Shown piece after piece: positions 22,063-34,387 of a DNA stretch of 64,000 nt. The notes below the pieces were generated by a model. The model was given only the letters and a program-made list of their open reading frames with translations. It was not told where the DNA came from and made no database searches. Location: positions 144,790,638-144,854,637 of the forward strand of contig CM038045.1 in the NCBI GenBank assembly GCA_021397845.1, read 5' to 3'. The DNA is from Areca catechu. Taxonomy: Eukaryota; Streptophyta; Magnoliopsida; Arecales; Arecaceae. The position numbers were made by a program, and so were the translations under genes. Positions within the stretch are counted from its first letter, which is position 1, and each line of letters opens with the position of its first letter.

Positions 22063-23486
22063 TGATGGGAATTCTCCTAGGGTGCCGGGAATCATGCAGC
22101 ATGCGGAAGTGAATTTCAAAACAAAAATTCAAAGCATGAAACCTTAATTGGCTAGAAAAACCCTAATTCCCAGGAACCCCTTATGCAATATCAATTAATG
22201 AAACATAAATGGAGTCAGAAAAACATACCTGGATCGCTGAAATCCAATCCTTTCCATGAGGCTTTCAAGTGCAAGCCCTCCAACAGTGATCCACACAGGA
22301 ATCAAACCTAGGAACCTCTCCCTTGTAGGTTGCTTTATCAATTGGGACTCTTCCGATGGACTTTCTTCCTTCGGTAGCTTCTCCTTCCTTGCTTAGACCT
22401 ATGCCCTCCAGTAGAGCATTCTAAGCCCTCTCCAAAATCTCTCTTCTCTCTTTCTATCACTTCCTAATTCTCTTCCTAAACCCTTGTCTTAAAATGGTGG
22501 ACTTGTCTTAAAGGAAGACTTATGTCCTAACAAGGGAAGGAAGAGACAAGGTGGATAGATGTAAGAGTGTAAGAAAGAAAACCAAAAATAATATCATCCC
22601 TTCGGAACAAATACTGATGGCTATTTATAGGAGAGTGGGAGGTACCAGATAAGCCTTTCCATCAGCCTTTGATCTGTTTAAACATAGATCAAATAAGACC
22701 CTTCACTAAGAAGGAGTCTTATCATGAAATACCATGTCCCTTTATGCACCAACCGCCTAATTCAAGTCCCTTCACTATTTTATCCGACTTCTCCCTTTGC
22801 CACTTGGCATTTCCAGTTAAAATGAAGCCAAGGGATGTGACTTATGAATGAGAAGCATCGGTGATTCAAAAGGACTTAAAGCAGAAGGACTCCGCATACT
22901 TGAATTAGCGCCAAAGTGAAGAGACGCAACTCTTTACTTTGCACTAACTTCTCCATGCCATATGACATCTTTGACCAAGTCAAAGTATATGCAATATGGG
23001 TGTCATATGAAAGGGAATTAAGTCTGCTTTCCAAACATATAATTTGTCTTCATATCGGAGGTCAATAAGTCCTTGTGTGCCCTTTTGAATGCAAAGGTGT
23101 CACTTAGGCGTGAAGAGTCCCATGCCTTTTGGACTCTTCATATATGGCACATAAAATATCCAAAAAAAATTAGATAAAATCTGATAAATTTATTTCACTT
23201 AGAACATAACCCAATTTAGGTCTCCCATAAATTGGTTAGTGCTTTTAGCAAACTTTCAGATCCAATCCAATTGGGTTAGGAGATTAGGTCATCCTACACA
23301 TGCTAGTGTGTAATCTAGCTAACCAATTAAGATCCCTTGACCCTAATTAAATATCAATTGAGTTCCTAGGCCAACTCCCTAGTGTGTGTGACCCATTGGG
23401 TTCCACATCTAGCCAGCAGTAGGTTTAGGTTTGAGCCGATTCGATCCGATCGAACCCGATTAACCTAATTAGGTCAAATTGACTCA
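22063..23486 (-). repeat. 5' LTR of copia-1, outer part lost
   Basis: It matches 9849-11270. Homology stops at about 23486, where minisatellite-type DNA begins, so about 1 kb of U3 is missing. A TATA box is retained (next entry). Confidence 0.88.
22621..22629 (-). promoter_or_regulatory. TATA box of copia-1 5' LTR
   Basis: The minus strand reads TATAAATAG in the LTR, about 560 bp before the LTR end. The other LTR has a changed version (TATAAATGT, near 10408). Confidence 0.6.
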
Positions 23487-23496
23487 TGGAGTTGTG

Positions 23497-24142
23497 CTCA
23501 TAAGGTGAGCTCTCCGTCTGAGGTCAGCTCTCGATCGGGGTCGTGCTCATGCTACTAAGGCGAACCCTCCTGTTGTGACCAACTCCTAGTCGGTGTCGTG
23601 CTCATGAGTAGAGCCCCTCGCTCGAGGCCAGCTCCCGATCGAGGTCATGTTCATGCTACCAAGGGGAGCCCTCCTACCGAGATCAGCTCCCAGCTAGGGT
23701 CATGCTCATAAGGCAAGCCCTCCATCTGAGCTTAGCTCCTAGCTGGGGTCATGCTTATGATGCCAAGGTGAGCCCTCCTGCCGAGGCCAGCTCCCAACCG
23801 AGGTCATGCTCTTGAGATGAGCCCCCTGCCTAAGGCCAACTCCTAGTCACGGTCATGCTCATAAGACGAGCCCCCTACCTGAGTCTAGCTCCTGGCCGGG
23901 GTCATGCTCATGTTGCTAAGGCAAGCCCTCCTGTCGAGGTCAGCTCCTAGCTAGAGTTGTGCACATGAGGCAAGACCCCTCGCTTGAGGCCAGGTCCCAA
24001 TCGGGGTTGTGCTCATGCAGCCAAGGTGAGCCCTCCTACCGATGTCAGCTCCTAGTCGGGGTTGCACTCATGAGATAAGCCCTCCATCTAAGAATAGTTC
24101 CCAGCCAGGGTCATGCTCATGCTGCCAAGGCAAGGCTCTCCC
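23497..24142. repeat. Minisatellite of alternating 49- and 55-bp units
   Basis: Thirteen units begin near TCATGCTCATG or TCGTGCTCATG at about 23497, 23545, 23598, 23647, 23702, 23750, 23803, 23852, 23902, 23957, 24006, 24061 and 24110. Short units carry GAGGC(G/A)AGCCCC, long units carry GC(T/C)ACCAAGG. They alternate except for two short units in a row at 23803 and 23852. GC content is visibly higher than the surroundings. Not part of either adjoining LTR. Confidence 0.88.
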
Positions 24143-24307
24143 CTATTGTTCACCTTATGGGAGCCAAAAAGTTCATGCTGGCGATAAAAGAAGGGTCAAC
24201 AAGAATTCAAACCATGGCAAAGAAATTACCGGTCTCCTGCAACCTTCGGAGGGTGGTGCACATCCTGCCATAAATTTAAACTCAACAACACACCATCCCC
24301 ATGCCCC
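24143..24307. other. Short unassigned spacer
   Basis: Lies between the minisatellite and the truncated Sire LTR. No motif recognised. Confidence 0.5.
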
Positions 24308-25385
24308 GAAGAACTTGTATTTTTAGTGACTGAGACCTCGAGCTGACTCAAGCCCAGAAGAGCCAACTTGTCTAAGGTTTATGCTATTGGTGACTGAGAC
24401 TTTAGCTGACTCAGCCTTGAAGAGCCGACTCCTGCATAGTTTATTTTTTCACTGACTCAGACTTTGAGCCGACTCATGGGCTTCGAGTCGACTCAAGTGA
24501 CGGGTTTCGGTAGTCTAACGGCTAGTTCCTAAATCAAATTTTTATACTCCAAAAACCCTCTAACAGCCCTATTTCAGTTTTTTAGGCCCTACAATGGATA
24601 TTTTTGATTGAAGACTATAAAAGGGAGTATTTATGATGGTTTAAACAATTATTCATAGATTATTCATTGATTATTCAAGTTGATTTCAAGTCTTTCACCA
24701 ACCAACTTCAAGTGAGCATTCAAGATAGGATTCAAAGCTTCACCAACTGATTTTCATTCTTGAATCCAACCTTTTGAAGAAGTCAAGAAGTAGCTTGAAG
24801 AGCATTCAAGAGCATTTAAATCTAGGCTTCAATTTGATCTTCATCGGCAACACTCAAATAAGTTTGGTTTGTTGTAAAGTTGCTTTATACACTTGATTTA
24901 TCTTGTTTTCTCTCTAAGAACAGCAAGGGGCTATGTCTTGAGAGTGTGTTTGGATTTCTTGGAGATCCCGGTATAAAATAAAGAGTGGGTTTTCTTTGGT
25001 TAGACTGGTTTTAAAAACCAAAGGGATTTAGGTTCTTGGTTAGCCTATGTTAAAACCAAGTGTGGATTTTCTTTGGTGATCCCGGTAAAACCAAAGTGTA
25101 GAGGTTTGGATTGTGAGCCTGTTAAAACAATATGACTGTATTCTGATGGAGGATATAGTGAAAATCTCAAGTGATGCTTGGGTAGTGGACGTAGGAGCGG
25201 GTTGCTCCGAACCACTCTAAATTTCTTATATTTGTGATTGTGCTTGTTTAACTTCATTGCATTTATTTACTTACTTTCGCATTGCATTGTTCACCACAAT
25301 ACTAAAAGGATTTTAAATAGCACATACTTGCTAAAGTTTTTATAATTCCAATTCACCCCCCTCTTGGGAAGCTACTTAGATAATA
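24308..25385 (+). repeat. 5' LTR of Sire element, first 463 bp missing
   Basis: It aligns with 50912-51989. The outer end is lost at the boundary with the unassigned spacer. It ends in TA rather than CA (one change), three bases before the PBS. Confidence 0.9.
24616..24624 (+). promoter_or_regulatory. TATA box, Sire 5' LTR
   Basis: TATAAAAGG, repeated at 51220-51228 in the 3' LTR. Transcription would start about 30 bp downstream. Confidence 0.7.
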
Positions 25386-25387
25386 AG

Positions 25388-25399
25388 TGGTATCAGAGC
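25388..25399 (+). promoter_or_regulatory. Primer-binding site of Sire element
   Basis: TGGTATCAGAGC, just after the LTR. Confidence 0.93.
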
Positions 25400-25432
25400 A
25401 GAGTCTCTGAAAATTTCTTAGAGTAAAGATTG

Positions 25433-27178
25433 ATGGCACATCTCATGAGCACCTTCTTGGCCAAAGGCCAATCCACAAATCGACCTCCACTTTTCACTAG
25501 AACTAATTACACATATTGGAAGGCTAGGATGAAGATATACATTCAAGTCAAAGACTTTCATTTATGGAAAATAATTCTAAAAGGATCTCACACACCCACT
25601 ATTAGAAGTAATGATATTGAGGTTCCCAAACTGGAAGAGGAATGGGATAGAATGATATGAAATTGGCCAAGCAAAATGCCAAAACCATGAATTTACTTTA
25701 TTATGCTTTGGATCCAAATGAGTTTAACAAAATTTTCACTTGTAATTCTGCTAAAGAAATTTGGGATAAGCTTGAGATCATATACGAGGGCACATCACAA
25801 GTCAAGACTTCAAAAATCAATCTTCTTGTACATAATTATGAATTATTCAAAATGGATCCAAGTAAAACTATATATGCTATGTATACACGTTTTACTGATA
25901 TCATAAATGGTCTTAAGATTCTTAGTAGGACTTATACTAATGCTGATCTAGTCCAAAAGGTTTTGAGATCTTTGCCAGATAAATAGGAAGCAAAAATTAC
26001 AGCTATTCAAGAGGCAAAGGACTTAAACACCCTATCATTGGATGAGCTGCTGGGGTCATTGATCAATCATGAGCTAGCCATGCAGCAAAGAACAGAAGAA
26101 GATTCAAAAAGAAAAAAGGCTATTGCATTTAAAGCAACAGAAGAGGACAATGATGAAGATTCTTATACATCTGATGATGATGATATGGAAAATGATGAAA
26201 TCGCCCTAGTTATGATAAAGTTTAAGATATTTATGGGTTAAAGAAGGACTAACAAATGGAGAAAGCAATTCAGAAGAGAAGAATTTGGAAAATAAAGAGA
26301 AAAAGGCAAAGAAAAGGATAAGGACAAAGATCAAACTCTTATTTGTTATAAATGTAAGAAACCAGGACACATACATCCTGATTGTCTAGAGATCAAGAAA
26401 AGTTAAGAGAAAGAAAAAAAAGGCAATGCTTGCGGCATGGAGCGATAGTGATGAATCTACATCAACCGAAGAAGGTGAAGATATAACAAAGACTGCTCAA
26501 ATCTGTCTTATGGGTTTGGAGGATGAGATAACAACTTCTGAACCAAATCTAGAATTTACTTATGATGAGCTTCTTAATGCTTTTTGTGAATTATTGATAG
26601 AGTACAAAAAGGCTGGTTTGAAAATGAAGAATTTGAAAAATAATTGTGATACGGTTGAAAGAAATAAAAATAAAATTTATGAAAGAAACAAGATTTTATA
26701 AAGAGAATTAAGTTTGATTTGTGAAAGACTTAAAACTATTCAATTTGAAAAGGAAGAACTGCTTGAAAAGAATAAAATTTTACAAAATGAAAATACTAAT
26801 TTGCAAAAGGAAGTTCAAAAGCTTAAACCATTTGTTGAAAAATTAACTTTAAGCTCTAACAAACTTGAACTGATTTTAAAAGATCAAAGAGATTCTAATA
26901 ACAAGTTTGGAATCGGTTATAAAAGTTCGAATTCAAATAAATTGTCTACATCCACATCTTATGCTCCTAATCTCATTACATCAAAGCAATATAGACCTAA
27001 GTTTGCATCATCATATACTTCTTATTCAAAGCCAAAAATTATCTGCTATGCTTGTAATAATATTGGTCACAAAGCATTTGAATGTCATTTGAAAAATAAT
27101 GGCAAAAAGAAAATTAAGAAAATTTGGATTCCAAAAGGAACTAATCCGACTAACTTGCAAGGACCCAAGAAAGCTTGA
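25433..27178 (+). pseudogene. gag: gag of Sire element (broken)
   Basis: The start is MAHLMSTFLAKGQ. The N-terminal part carries the copia gag motif NYTYWKARM. A frameshift near 25657, stops at about 25984 and 26239, and another frameshift near 26405 break it. There are two zinc knuckles: CYKCKKPGHIHPDC (26344-26385) and CYACNNIGHKAFEC (27044-27085). Between them lie a long Glu/Lys/Asn-rich coiled-coil region (about 26560-26900) and the acidic AAWSDSDES motif. This large two-knuckle gag is characteristic of Sire. A further stop lies at about 26699. Confidence 0.87.
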
Positions 27179-27195
27179 GTACCTAAATTTATTGC

Positions 27196-28560
27196 TTGAT
27201 TATTTTGCAGGGATGTTTTGCAGCCATGAATACAAAGAAAAGATGGTACCTTGATAGTGGCTGCTCAAGGTACATGATGGGTGATATTGATAAATTCTTC
27301 ATCCTTGAACAAAAAGATGGTGGCATGGTAACCTTTGGTGATAACTGCAAAGGAAGGATAATCAGTATTGATAAAATAAAAAATACTCCTTCTACCTTCA
27401 TTGAGAATGTACTACTTATAAAGAAATTAAAGCATAATATTTTAAGCATCATTCAACTTTATGATATTGGTTTTAATGTTTTTTTCAAGTCTTCAATGTG
27501 TATAGTAGTTGATCCTCTTGACTCTAGTACAAAGTTCGTTGGACATAACTTGATAATATTTATGCAGTAGATCTTAATGATCTAGTTATGTCAAGCAATA
27601 CAAGTCTTGTAACAATGAATGATAAGAGTAAGGAATCAAGTTTACTTTGGCATAGATGACTTGGACATGCTAGTATGGATAATATTGTAAAGCTTATTTC
27701 AAAAGATTTGGTTAAAGGTTTGCCAAAGTTTAAAGTTAATTTTGATTATGTCTGTGATGCATGTCAATTAAGAAAGCAAGTGAGGGAGAGTTTTAAGTCC
27801 AAAAATATTGTTTCTACTACTAGACCTTTAGAGCTACTTCACATGGATCTCTTCGGACCTACTAGGATAACAAGCCTAGGTGGTATGAAGTATGGCCTTG
27901 TGATTATAGATGATTTTTCAAGAGATACTTGGGTTTTATTCATTGCACATAAAGATGAAACTTTTAAAGCATTTAAAAAGCTTTACAAAAGAGTTTCTAA
28001 CTTAAAAATCTTTTTATTATTTCTATTCATAGTGATCATGGTACAGAATTTGAAAAATAATATTTTGATCACTTCTGCACAAAGCACGGTATTGATCATA
28101 ACTTCTCCGCTCCTAGAACACCACAGCAAAATGGTGTTGTAGAGAGAAAGAATCGAACTTTGGAAGAAATATCCAGAATAATGCTTTATGAAGGAAATCT
28201 TCCAAAATACTTTTGGGCAGAAGCTATAAATACCACTTACAATATTTTAAATAGAGTTTTAATTAAACCTATCATAAAAGAAAACCCCTATAAACTGTGG
28301 AATAATAGAAAGCTTAATATCAATTACTTTCATATTTTTGGTTGCAAATGTTTTGTTCTTAATAATGGTAAAGAAAATCTTCATAAGTTTGATTCAAAAT
28401 CCAATGAGACTATATTTCTTAGTTATTCTACGAATAATAAAGCCTATCAAGTTTTCAATAAAAGAACTTTAATTATGGAAGAATCAATTTATGTTGTTAT
28501 CAATGAAAATGACATGACATCTTCTAGAAAAGAAGACTGTGCTGATTATGATGCAGGTAC
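27196..28560 (+). pseudogene. Protease and integrase of Sire element (broken)
   Basis: The protease active site is DSGCS (Asp at 27253-27255), with WYLDSGCSRYM. A frameshift follows between about 27570 and 27640. GAG-pre-integrase (LGHASMDNIVKL) has a stop at about 27658. The integrase zinc region is CDACQLRKQ. The core has HMDLFGP and VIIDDFSRDTW. A frameshift lies between 27990 and 28160, near the second catalytic Asp. The C-terminal part resumes at 28160 (EEISRIMLYEGNLPKYFWAEA) and HIFGCKCFVL. Confidence 0.87.
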
Positions 28561-30299
28561 ACTTGAACATGGACTAAAGGATATGACTATCAAAGATAAG
28601 CAAGCAAGTGAACAACATGAAGAATTGATAAGCAAAGATCATGAAGATATACCTAAAGAATGGAGGTATGTACACTCACATCCTAAAGAACTTGTTATAG
28701 GAGATCCATCTCAAGGTGTTAGAACTAGAGCTTCACATAAGGATGCACATGATTTGATTGCTTTTGTATCTCATGTCGAACCACATACTATAGAAGAAGC
28801 TAAAATCGACCCAAATTGGATGTTAGCTATGCATGATGAGTTAAACCAATTCAGGAGAAATAATGTTTGGATACTTATAGAAAGACCAAATGACTACCCT
28901 GTTATAAGAACTAGATGGGTTTATAGAAACAAGCTAGATGGCAAGGTAATGTATTAGGAACAAGGCTAGACTGGTAGAAGGTTACAATCAAGAAGAAGGA
29001 ATAGATTTTGATGAGACCTATACACCAGTAGCTAGGCTAGAGGCTATTAGATTACTCTTAGCATATGCATGTTTTATGAACTTTAAATTATTTCAAATGG
29101 ATGTAAAAAGTGCTTTCTTAAATGATTTTCCATCTAAAGAAGTTTTTGTTGAACAACCACCTAGTTTTATTGATCACACTTTTCTAAATCATGTTTTCAA
29201 GTTGAATAAAGCTTTATATAGTCTTAAACAGGTACTTAGAGCCTGGTATGATAGATTAAGTAAGTTTTTAATTAAAAATAATTTTATAAGAGATAGTGTT
29301 GATACTACCTTGTTTATTCAAAAGAAAAGTGATGATATTTTGGTTGTTCAAATTTATGTTGATGATATAATATTTGGATCTACTGATAAATCTTTGTACC
29401 AAGATTTTGCTAAGTTAATACAGGATGAATTTGAAATGAGTTTAATGGGTGAGCTAAGCTACTTCCTCGGGCTTCAAATCAAACAATCAAAGGAAGGAAT
29501 TTTGATCAACCATGGCAAATATATTAAAGAGATTATCAAAAAGTTTGGCATGGAATCAAGCAAAGAAGTTGGAACACCCATGAATCCTGCATGCAGACTT
29601 GATAAAGATGAAAATGGCATAACTGTTGATCAAAAATTATATAAAGGTATGATTGGATCTCTACATTATTTAAATGCCAGTAGACCTGATATTCCTTTTA
29701 GTATTTGTATGTATGCACATTTTTAATCAAATCCAAAAGAGTCACACATTATTGCTGTTAAAAGAATCATTAAGTATCTTAAAGGCACATGTAATATAGG
29801 ATTATGGTATTCTAAGCATTCATCTTTAAAGTTAATTAGTTATTCTGATGCTGATTATGGTGCCTGTAAGATTGATAGAAAGAGTACAAGTGGCACTTGT
29901 CAGTTTTTAGGTGCCAACTTGATTTCATGGCACTACCGTAAACAGATCTCTGTAGCACTGTCTACTACAAAGGTAGAATATATGGCTGTGGGGAGCTGTT
30001 GTACACAAGTGTTATGGATCAAGCAACAACTAGAAGATTATGATGATATCCAGTCTAAAATTTCTATTAAATATGATAACACGAGTGCTATTAATTTATC
30101 TAAAAACCCAATTCAGCATTCTGCAACAAAGCATATAGAAATTAGACATCATTTCATTAGAGACCATGTTTTGAATAATGTTGTAGAATTAGAATTTGTG
30201 CCTACAGAAGATCAACTTGCTGATATTTTCACCAAATCTCTTAGCCAAGATAGATTCGAAAAGATTAGAGGTGAGTTAGGTCTATGTGACCCATATTAA
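28561..30299 (+). pseudogene. pol: RT and RNase H of Sire element (broken)
   Basis: After the hinge, RT starts near 28800 with an NNVWILIERP-type motif. A frameshift near 28955 is followed by LFQMDVKSAFLN and the catalytic YVDD at 29355-29366. There is a stop near 29724. RNase H shows SDADYG, LSTTKVEYMA and KHIEIRHHFIRDH, and ends at 30297-30299. Motifs and order identify Ty1/copia; the closest group in my judgement is Sire/Maximus. Confidence 0.88.
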
Positions 30300-30644
30300 A
30301 AGGTTTTGACCAAATTTTTCAAAAATAAGAAAAAATTATCTAGATGTTTCAAAATTCACTTTAGAACTTATGACCACTTCCTCTAGTGCTAAGTAACGTG
30401 TAGATTTTTATTTTTTTAGATTTTTGAGCTTTAACCTTGTTTTTTGCTTGAGCCGACTCGAGCACCCCTTTGCTCTATCAAGCCGACTCGAGAGTCGAGC
30501 TGAACCTTTTTTAATAGGGCTCTGTAGGTTTCAAAATTTATTTTCCTTCTACCTTTCCTATTCCACTCCAATCGTTCCCTATTCTAAACCTAGGAAAAGC
30601 TTTAGAACTCCACCAAACCTCTCCTAAACCCTAATCCCACCAAA
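30300..30644 (+). other. Spacer between pol and the 3' ORF of Sire
   Basis: No ORF of note. It carries GAGCCGACTCGAG-type motifs at about 30450-30500, like those in the LTR. Confidence 0.6.
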
Positions 30645-31039
30645 ATGGGTCCTAGGAAAGCAATAGGAAAGAAAGCAAAAAGGGTTTTGCGGACTGTAAC
30701 AGAGGAAAGAAGAACCAAGAAGAGATTGGACACTTCAAATCCCACTGAAGAGCCACATGAAGAATAGCAAGAGGCTCCGGAAGCTCCAAGGCAAGTCATT
30801 TTTATAGGAAACAGGCAAGTTACTTCTGGATGATGTGTAGATTTCACTTTTCTTGAACAAGAAAACCTAAGAGTAGGGGAATGGCTCATTGCAAAAGGGT
30901 GGAAATCATTTTGCATGATGAATTTACTCACATTTCCAACGTTAGTAAGGCAATTTTTTGAAAACCTGTCCCTTGGTACATTTCATGTGGATTCAACAGT
31001 TAAAGGGAAACATATTGTGATAAATGAGCAAAAGCTAAG
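30645..31039 (+). pseudogene. Sire 3' (env-like / plant transposon protein) ORF, first part
   Basis: The start at 30645 is followed by a basic stretch (GKKAKR, RRTKKRL). After stops near 30767 and 30831 the same frame continues with WLIAKGWKSF and LVRQFFENLSLG, which resemble the conserved domain of putative plant transposon proteins found 3' of pol in Sire elements. The frame is cut at 31039 by element G and resumes after 48576. Function unknown in the family; sometimes proposed to be envelope-like. Confidence 0.72.
31035..31039 (+). repeat. Target-site duplication of G, left
   Basis: CTAAG here; the right copy at 48577-48582 reads CTAAAG, with one extra A. Confidence 0.75.
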
Positions 31040-32611
31040 TGATGCAGGACGACTCTAAGAATGCTAAATATGTAGGAAAAAATAGTAAACTAATTTTTTT
31101 GTGATTTTTATTATTTAGGTTTGTTGGATAAATTCTCAAAAGTAAAGTAAAGACTAGAAAGAAGAATAGCAATGCATGGAATCATCATGATTGCAACGAA
31201 CTCATGCAGGATACTAAGTAGCCAGGACCCGAGAGTTGAGAAACTCCTGGTTTAGGATAGCTTAGCTTCATCAAATCAGAAATTAAAAGAAGGGAAGGTT
31301 TCTTACCAGTCAGAGATTTAAAACTTTGCAGTGGAAAGGATCACTCATACTCTGATTGGAGCCTAGAAGAAGAAGCTTCAGTTCCTTGAATCTGAGGTAG
31401 ATCTGGACCCAGTCTGAAGGCAAGGAAAGCCTCCTCTAGGGAGGTGAAACACTTTGAAAATCCTGCAAGCATCAGGGGTCAATCAAAATAGCAATTAAAC
31501 AAAGGAATAAAAACTAGGATTTAGAATTGAAAAAAACTAGGTTTAGGTGTGGGTGTCATGGGGAAGAAGCAGTTGCTTGACTGGGGCAGCAGCTAGGGCA
31601 TCTTCCTCTGGGCATGGCTGATCTCCAAGGATGCAAAAGGATGCTAGGGCAGCAGGGTTTCAATCAAGGAACACAAGGAGAGCACACAAGAATAAGAGAA
31701 CCAATACTAGAACACCAAACACAAGGTAGTTACTCAAAATTCAGCAAGGTTTATTCATAAGAAAGAGATGAATATAAGAAGGGGAGGGGTGGGGTATTTA
31801 TAGAGTTCCCATGCCCTCTTTAACTAGGATTACACTTAGGTTAACAAGCCTTTTCCTAGTTAGATTACATGTCCTTTCCTAGCTAGGTTAGAATTACAAA
31901 GCTTAAAAGAACTAGGAATCCTAACTAGGTTAGACTAGTTTTCTCCTTCTCACTTAAGGGCACCTCTCTTTGAGCTTTGACTTGGTCAACCCTTCAAGGA
32001 TGCCTAGGGGGGAGTGTTGGGCTTCTAAGAGTAGAAAGGGGCTGGCCCAAAGGGGCTTGGGTGCATAGGTTTGGGCCTCTGGAAACTGGGGTGGCCTGGT
32101 AGCCTAGTAACAAGAATTTTCCCTGGAATCTTGATTCTTAAGGGCTTGGGCTTGGTACCTGGGCTTGATTTCTTTAGACTAGGATGTAGGTGGACCTCTG
32201 AAATCATAGATGCCCTAGTCTAGGAATATACTTTGGCATCTAGAAGGAAATCTATGCATCTGGAGGGCATCTGGAAAGAATCAGGGTTTCTGGAAGCATC
32301 TTGGATCCTGGGTTGTCACACGAAATCCAATGGGCTAATGTAGTGGCCTCTGACTCCTGGATGTGACCTGGTGGAACTCCAAAATAGGGTAACCTTCTCT
32401 CTTGTATAAAAATTAGGCTCATACTGGACTCATAATTGATGTACAGGACTCAATATATTGGACTAGGTTGAGGGTTGAGATAAATCATCTAACCTCAACT
32501 TATTACAGGATTCAATCTTAATTGATTACAAAATTTTCAAAACTTTGACACATGACTAAGTAAACCAAATAGGGGTCCAGTGATCTATGTCTGATCCTGG
32601 TGTCCCCACCA
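31040..32611 (-). repeat. 3' LTR of G
   Basis: The minus strand starts TGGTGGGGACACC and ends GCATCA. 1572 bp, matching 47030-48576 with scattered differences and small indels. Confidence 0.9.
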
Positions 32612-32951
32612 ATTCTCCTGGGGCGGGAGGAACTCAACCTCGTCGAGTATGGGTCAATTTGGCTCAAGGAGGGTCTGGGTTGAGATGCTGCAGATCTACA
32701 CCAGCATTCCATAAGTCCTCAGATTATGGCTAACCTTACCAACAACCAAATACCACTGACAGTCTCTATCCTGGGTACCGATAGCTTGATCATCCAGAGC
32801 TCTCTCAATCTTTTCCTCACTTATAGGCCAATTTGTATGTGGTCGCTCTGGGGTGGGTTCTCTCTCAAAAAAATGGTAGTGGCTCAAGGGGCTCGCTAGG
32901 TTTCACTGCTAGTTCCCTAGACTTTACAAAGTCTGAGATGATGAAAGTGGA
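32612..32951 (-). pseudogene. Chromodomain and integrase-end remnant of G
   Basis: Minus strand from 32951: PSEPLEP (integrase end), EEKIERALDDQ and QWYLV (chromodomain), then a frameshift and IDPYSTRLSSS leading into the PPT (purine run at about 32612-32630) and LTR. A PPT-proximal hairpin lies at 32633-32647 (GTCGAG/CTCAAC on the plus strand, with a wobble pair in RNA). Confidence 0.75.
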
Positions 32952-34245
32952 TGGTGTGGGCACCAAAGTTCAAAAGAGGCATCAATCTAATTCAGTATGG
33001 CTCTAATTCTTTCCTTGAACTTATGTCCTGTAAATAGAGTCAGTTTACTTCTTTATTTAAATTTGAGTCATGTAATTAGAGTTGGGTTTATTTCAATTTG
33101 GTTTCTTTTGAGTCCATTTGAGTTTTTGGAGTCCAATTAGGATCAAATTGGTCTTGTATTTAGTAAGTCTAGTAGTTGGGTCCAAGAGAGGTTTAAAATT
33201 GGTCAAATGTAAGCAAGCTCATTTGAAGATGGAATGCACTCAACCACTTAATTCAAGGAGGATGCCACCTCAACAAGCCAAGTGGGATGCCATGTGGAGT
33301 ACACCTCAGCAAGCCACCTCATCACATGCCACATCACCAAGAAAGATTCAAATTCAAAGTGGGAGGCCAAGGAGTTCAACTTTCCACCATTTTAGCTAGC
33401 TATTCCCATAAAATCTCCAAGTAATTTGAAATCCACCCTTATAGCTAGGAACCTCCCATGAAAAGCTCCTTGTAATTCAAAATTTCAAAAGTCCTTGGAG
33501 GCTTATAAAATCTACTCCAAGCTCTCTTGTAAAGGATGATGAATTGAATGAAAAAAATTGAGTTTCTTTCTTCCATTTGGTGTTATCAAATGTCCTCCAA
33601 GAGGGAGTGGGTGAGAGGCCCTTAGCTACTTCAAGAGAGATCATCTTCCATGCCAATAGCCATTAGCAACTCTTCTAGTCCATCCAGGCACTCCATTCCA
33701 ATGTCCAAGGTGCAAGAAAAGCCATTCCAAGGGGGCCGGCCAAGCTACTTCCACTCCATCAACTTCTTCCCAACTTCAACCTTCATTTCTTTAATATTCT
33801 ACCTTTCAATCTCCTTAACTCTAATATGGTTTGTGTAGGGTCCCCAAGAATTCCACGTTCCAAAGAAGAGGGTCTTCCAAGACAAGAAATAGAAGCATGA
33901 AGTCCCAATATCTAAAGGAATCGCCTTATCATCTAGGATTTTTCATCCTTGAGTGTAACCTTTCCAATCTTTGAGATGTTAATGCCTGGGTACCCCTCTT
34001 TCTGTGTTTTTTCAGATCTAAAATATTAGAGTAGATAAGCCCTATCCTGTGTGGTTTCTTAACCACAAAGATCCTTTTCCCTTTACTATTGTGAAGGTTC
34101 TCATTTCAAGTCTAGTTTAGCATGCAATTCCCTTCATGATAACTTCTATTCTTTTATATGGAAAAATAGTCTAGCTTTACTTTATTTTTTATATAATTGT
34201 TACTATCTCCTCTTAGATTGCATCATTCCATTTCATCACACATCA
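32952..34245 (+). repeat. 5' LTR of C
   Basis: It starts TGGTGTGGGCACC and ends CATCA, about 1294 bp. It has GCCAC(N)TCA motifs at about 33255-33345 and a pyrimidine tract ending GTTTGTGTAG at about 33838. No second copy in the window; the ends are set by family resemblance and the PBS. Confidence 0.8.
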
Positions 34246-34248
34246 TCT

Positions 34249-34260
34249 TGGTATCAGAGC
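34249..34260 (+). promoter_or_regulatory. Primer-binding site of C
   Basis: TGGTATCAGAGC, three bases after the LTR end. Confidence 0.92.
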
Positions 34261-34324
34261 ATGGTAGCTTAGGGCTTTGCATCATCTTCAGTACCTGGAT
34301 TTGGGTACTTCACCAGGCCATCCA

Positions 34325-34387
34325 GTCTTAGGAGAAAAGTAGGGTTTCAAGACCCTCTCTTCCCATTCCACGGGGATCTCCTAAGGC
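34325..34387 (+). promoter_or_regulatory. Structured leader RNA element, copy C
   Basis: CTTAGGAG (34327-34334) pairs with CTCCTAAG (34378-34385). The inner hairpin AGGGT (34341-34345)/ACCCT (34352-34356) is conserved with a different loop from A. The rest of the leader to 34926 holds no ORF. Confidence 0.62.

Larger units (their letters stand above)
9849..23486 (-). mobile_element. Copia-1 (Ty1/copia, Angela/Tork-like), minus strand
   Basis: The LTRs (9849-12267 and 22063-23486) flank a minus-strand interior: PBS at 22061-22049, leader, gag stub, protease, integrase, RT and RNase H, with a PPT at 12283-12268. Domain order PR-INT-RT-RH defines Ty1/copia. Chromovirus B sits inside its RT at 13725-18859. 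The upstream LTR has lost about 1 kb of its outer part and abuts unrelated minisatellite DNA. The clade is judged from the RT/RNase H motifs and the PPT, not from a search. Confidence 0.9.

Noticed and set aside
23497..24142. Possible CRISPR array
   Set aside because: Units are continuous with no unique spacers and diverge gradually, as in a minisatellite. The context is plant retroelements.
30424..30627. Small ORF between Sire pol and the 3' ORF
   Set aside because: Short, without motif, and its Arg/Leu/Glu-rich look comes from CGACTC motifs.
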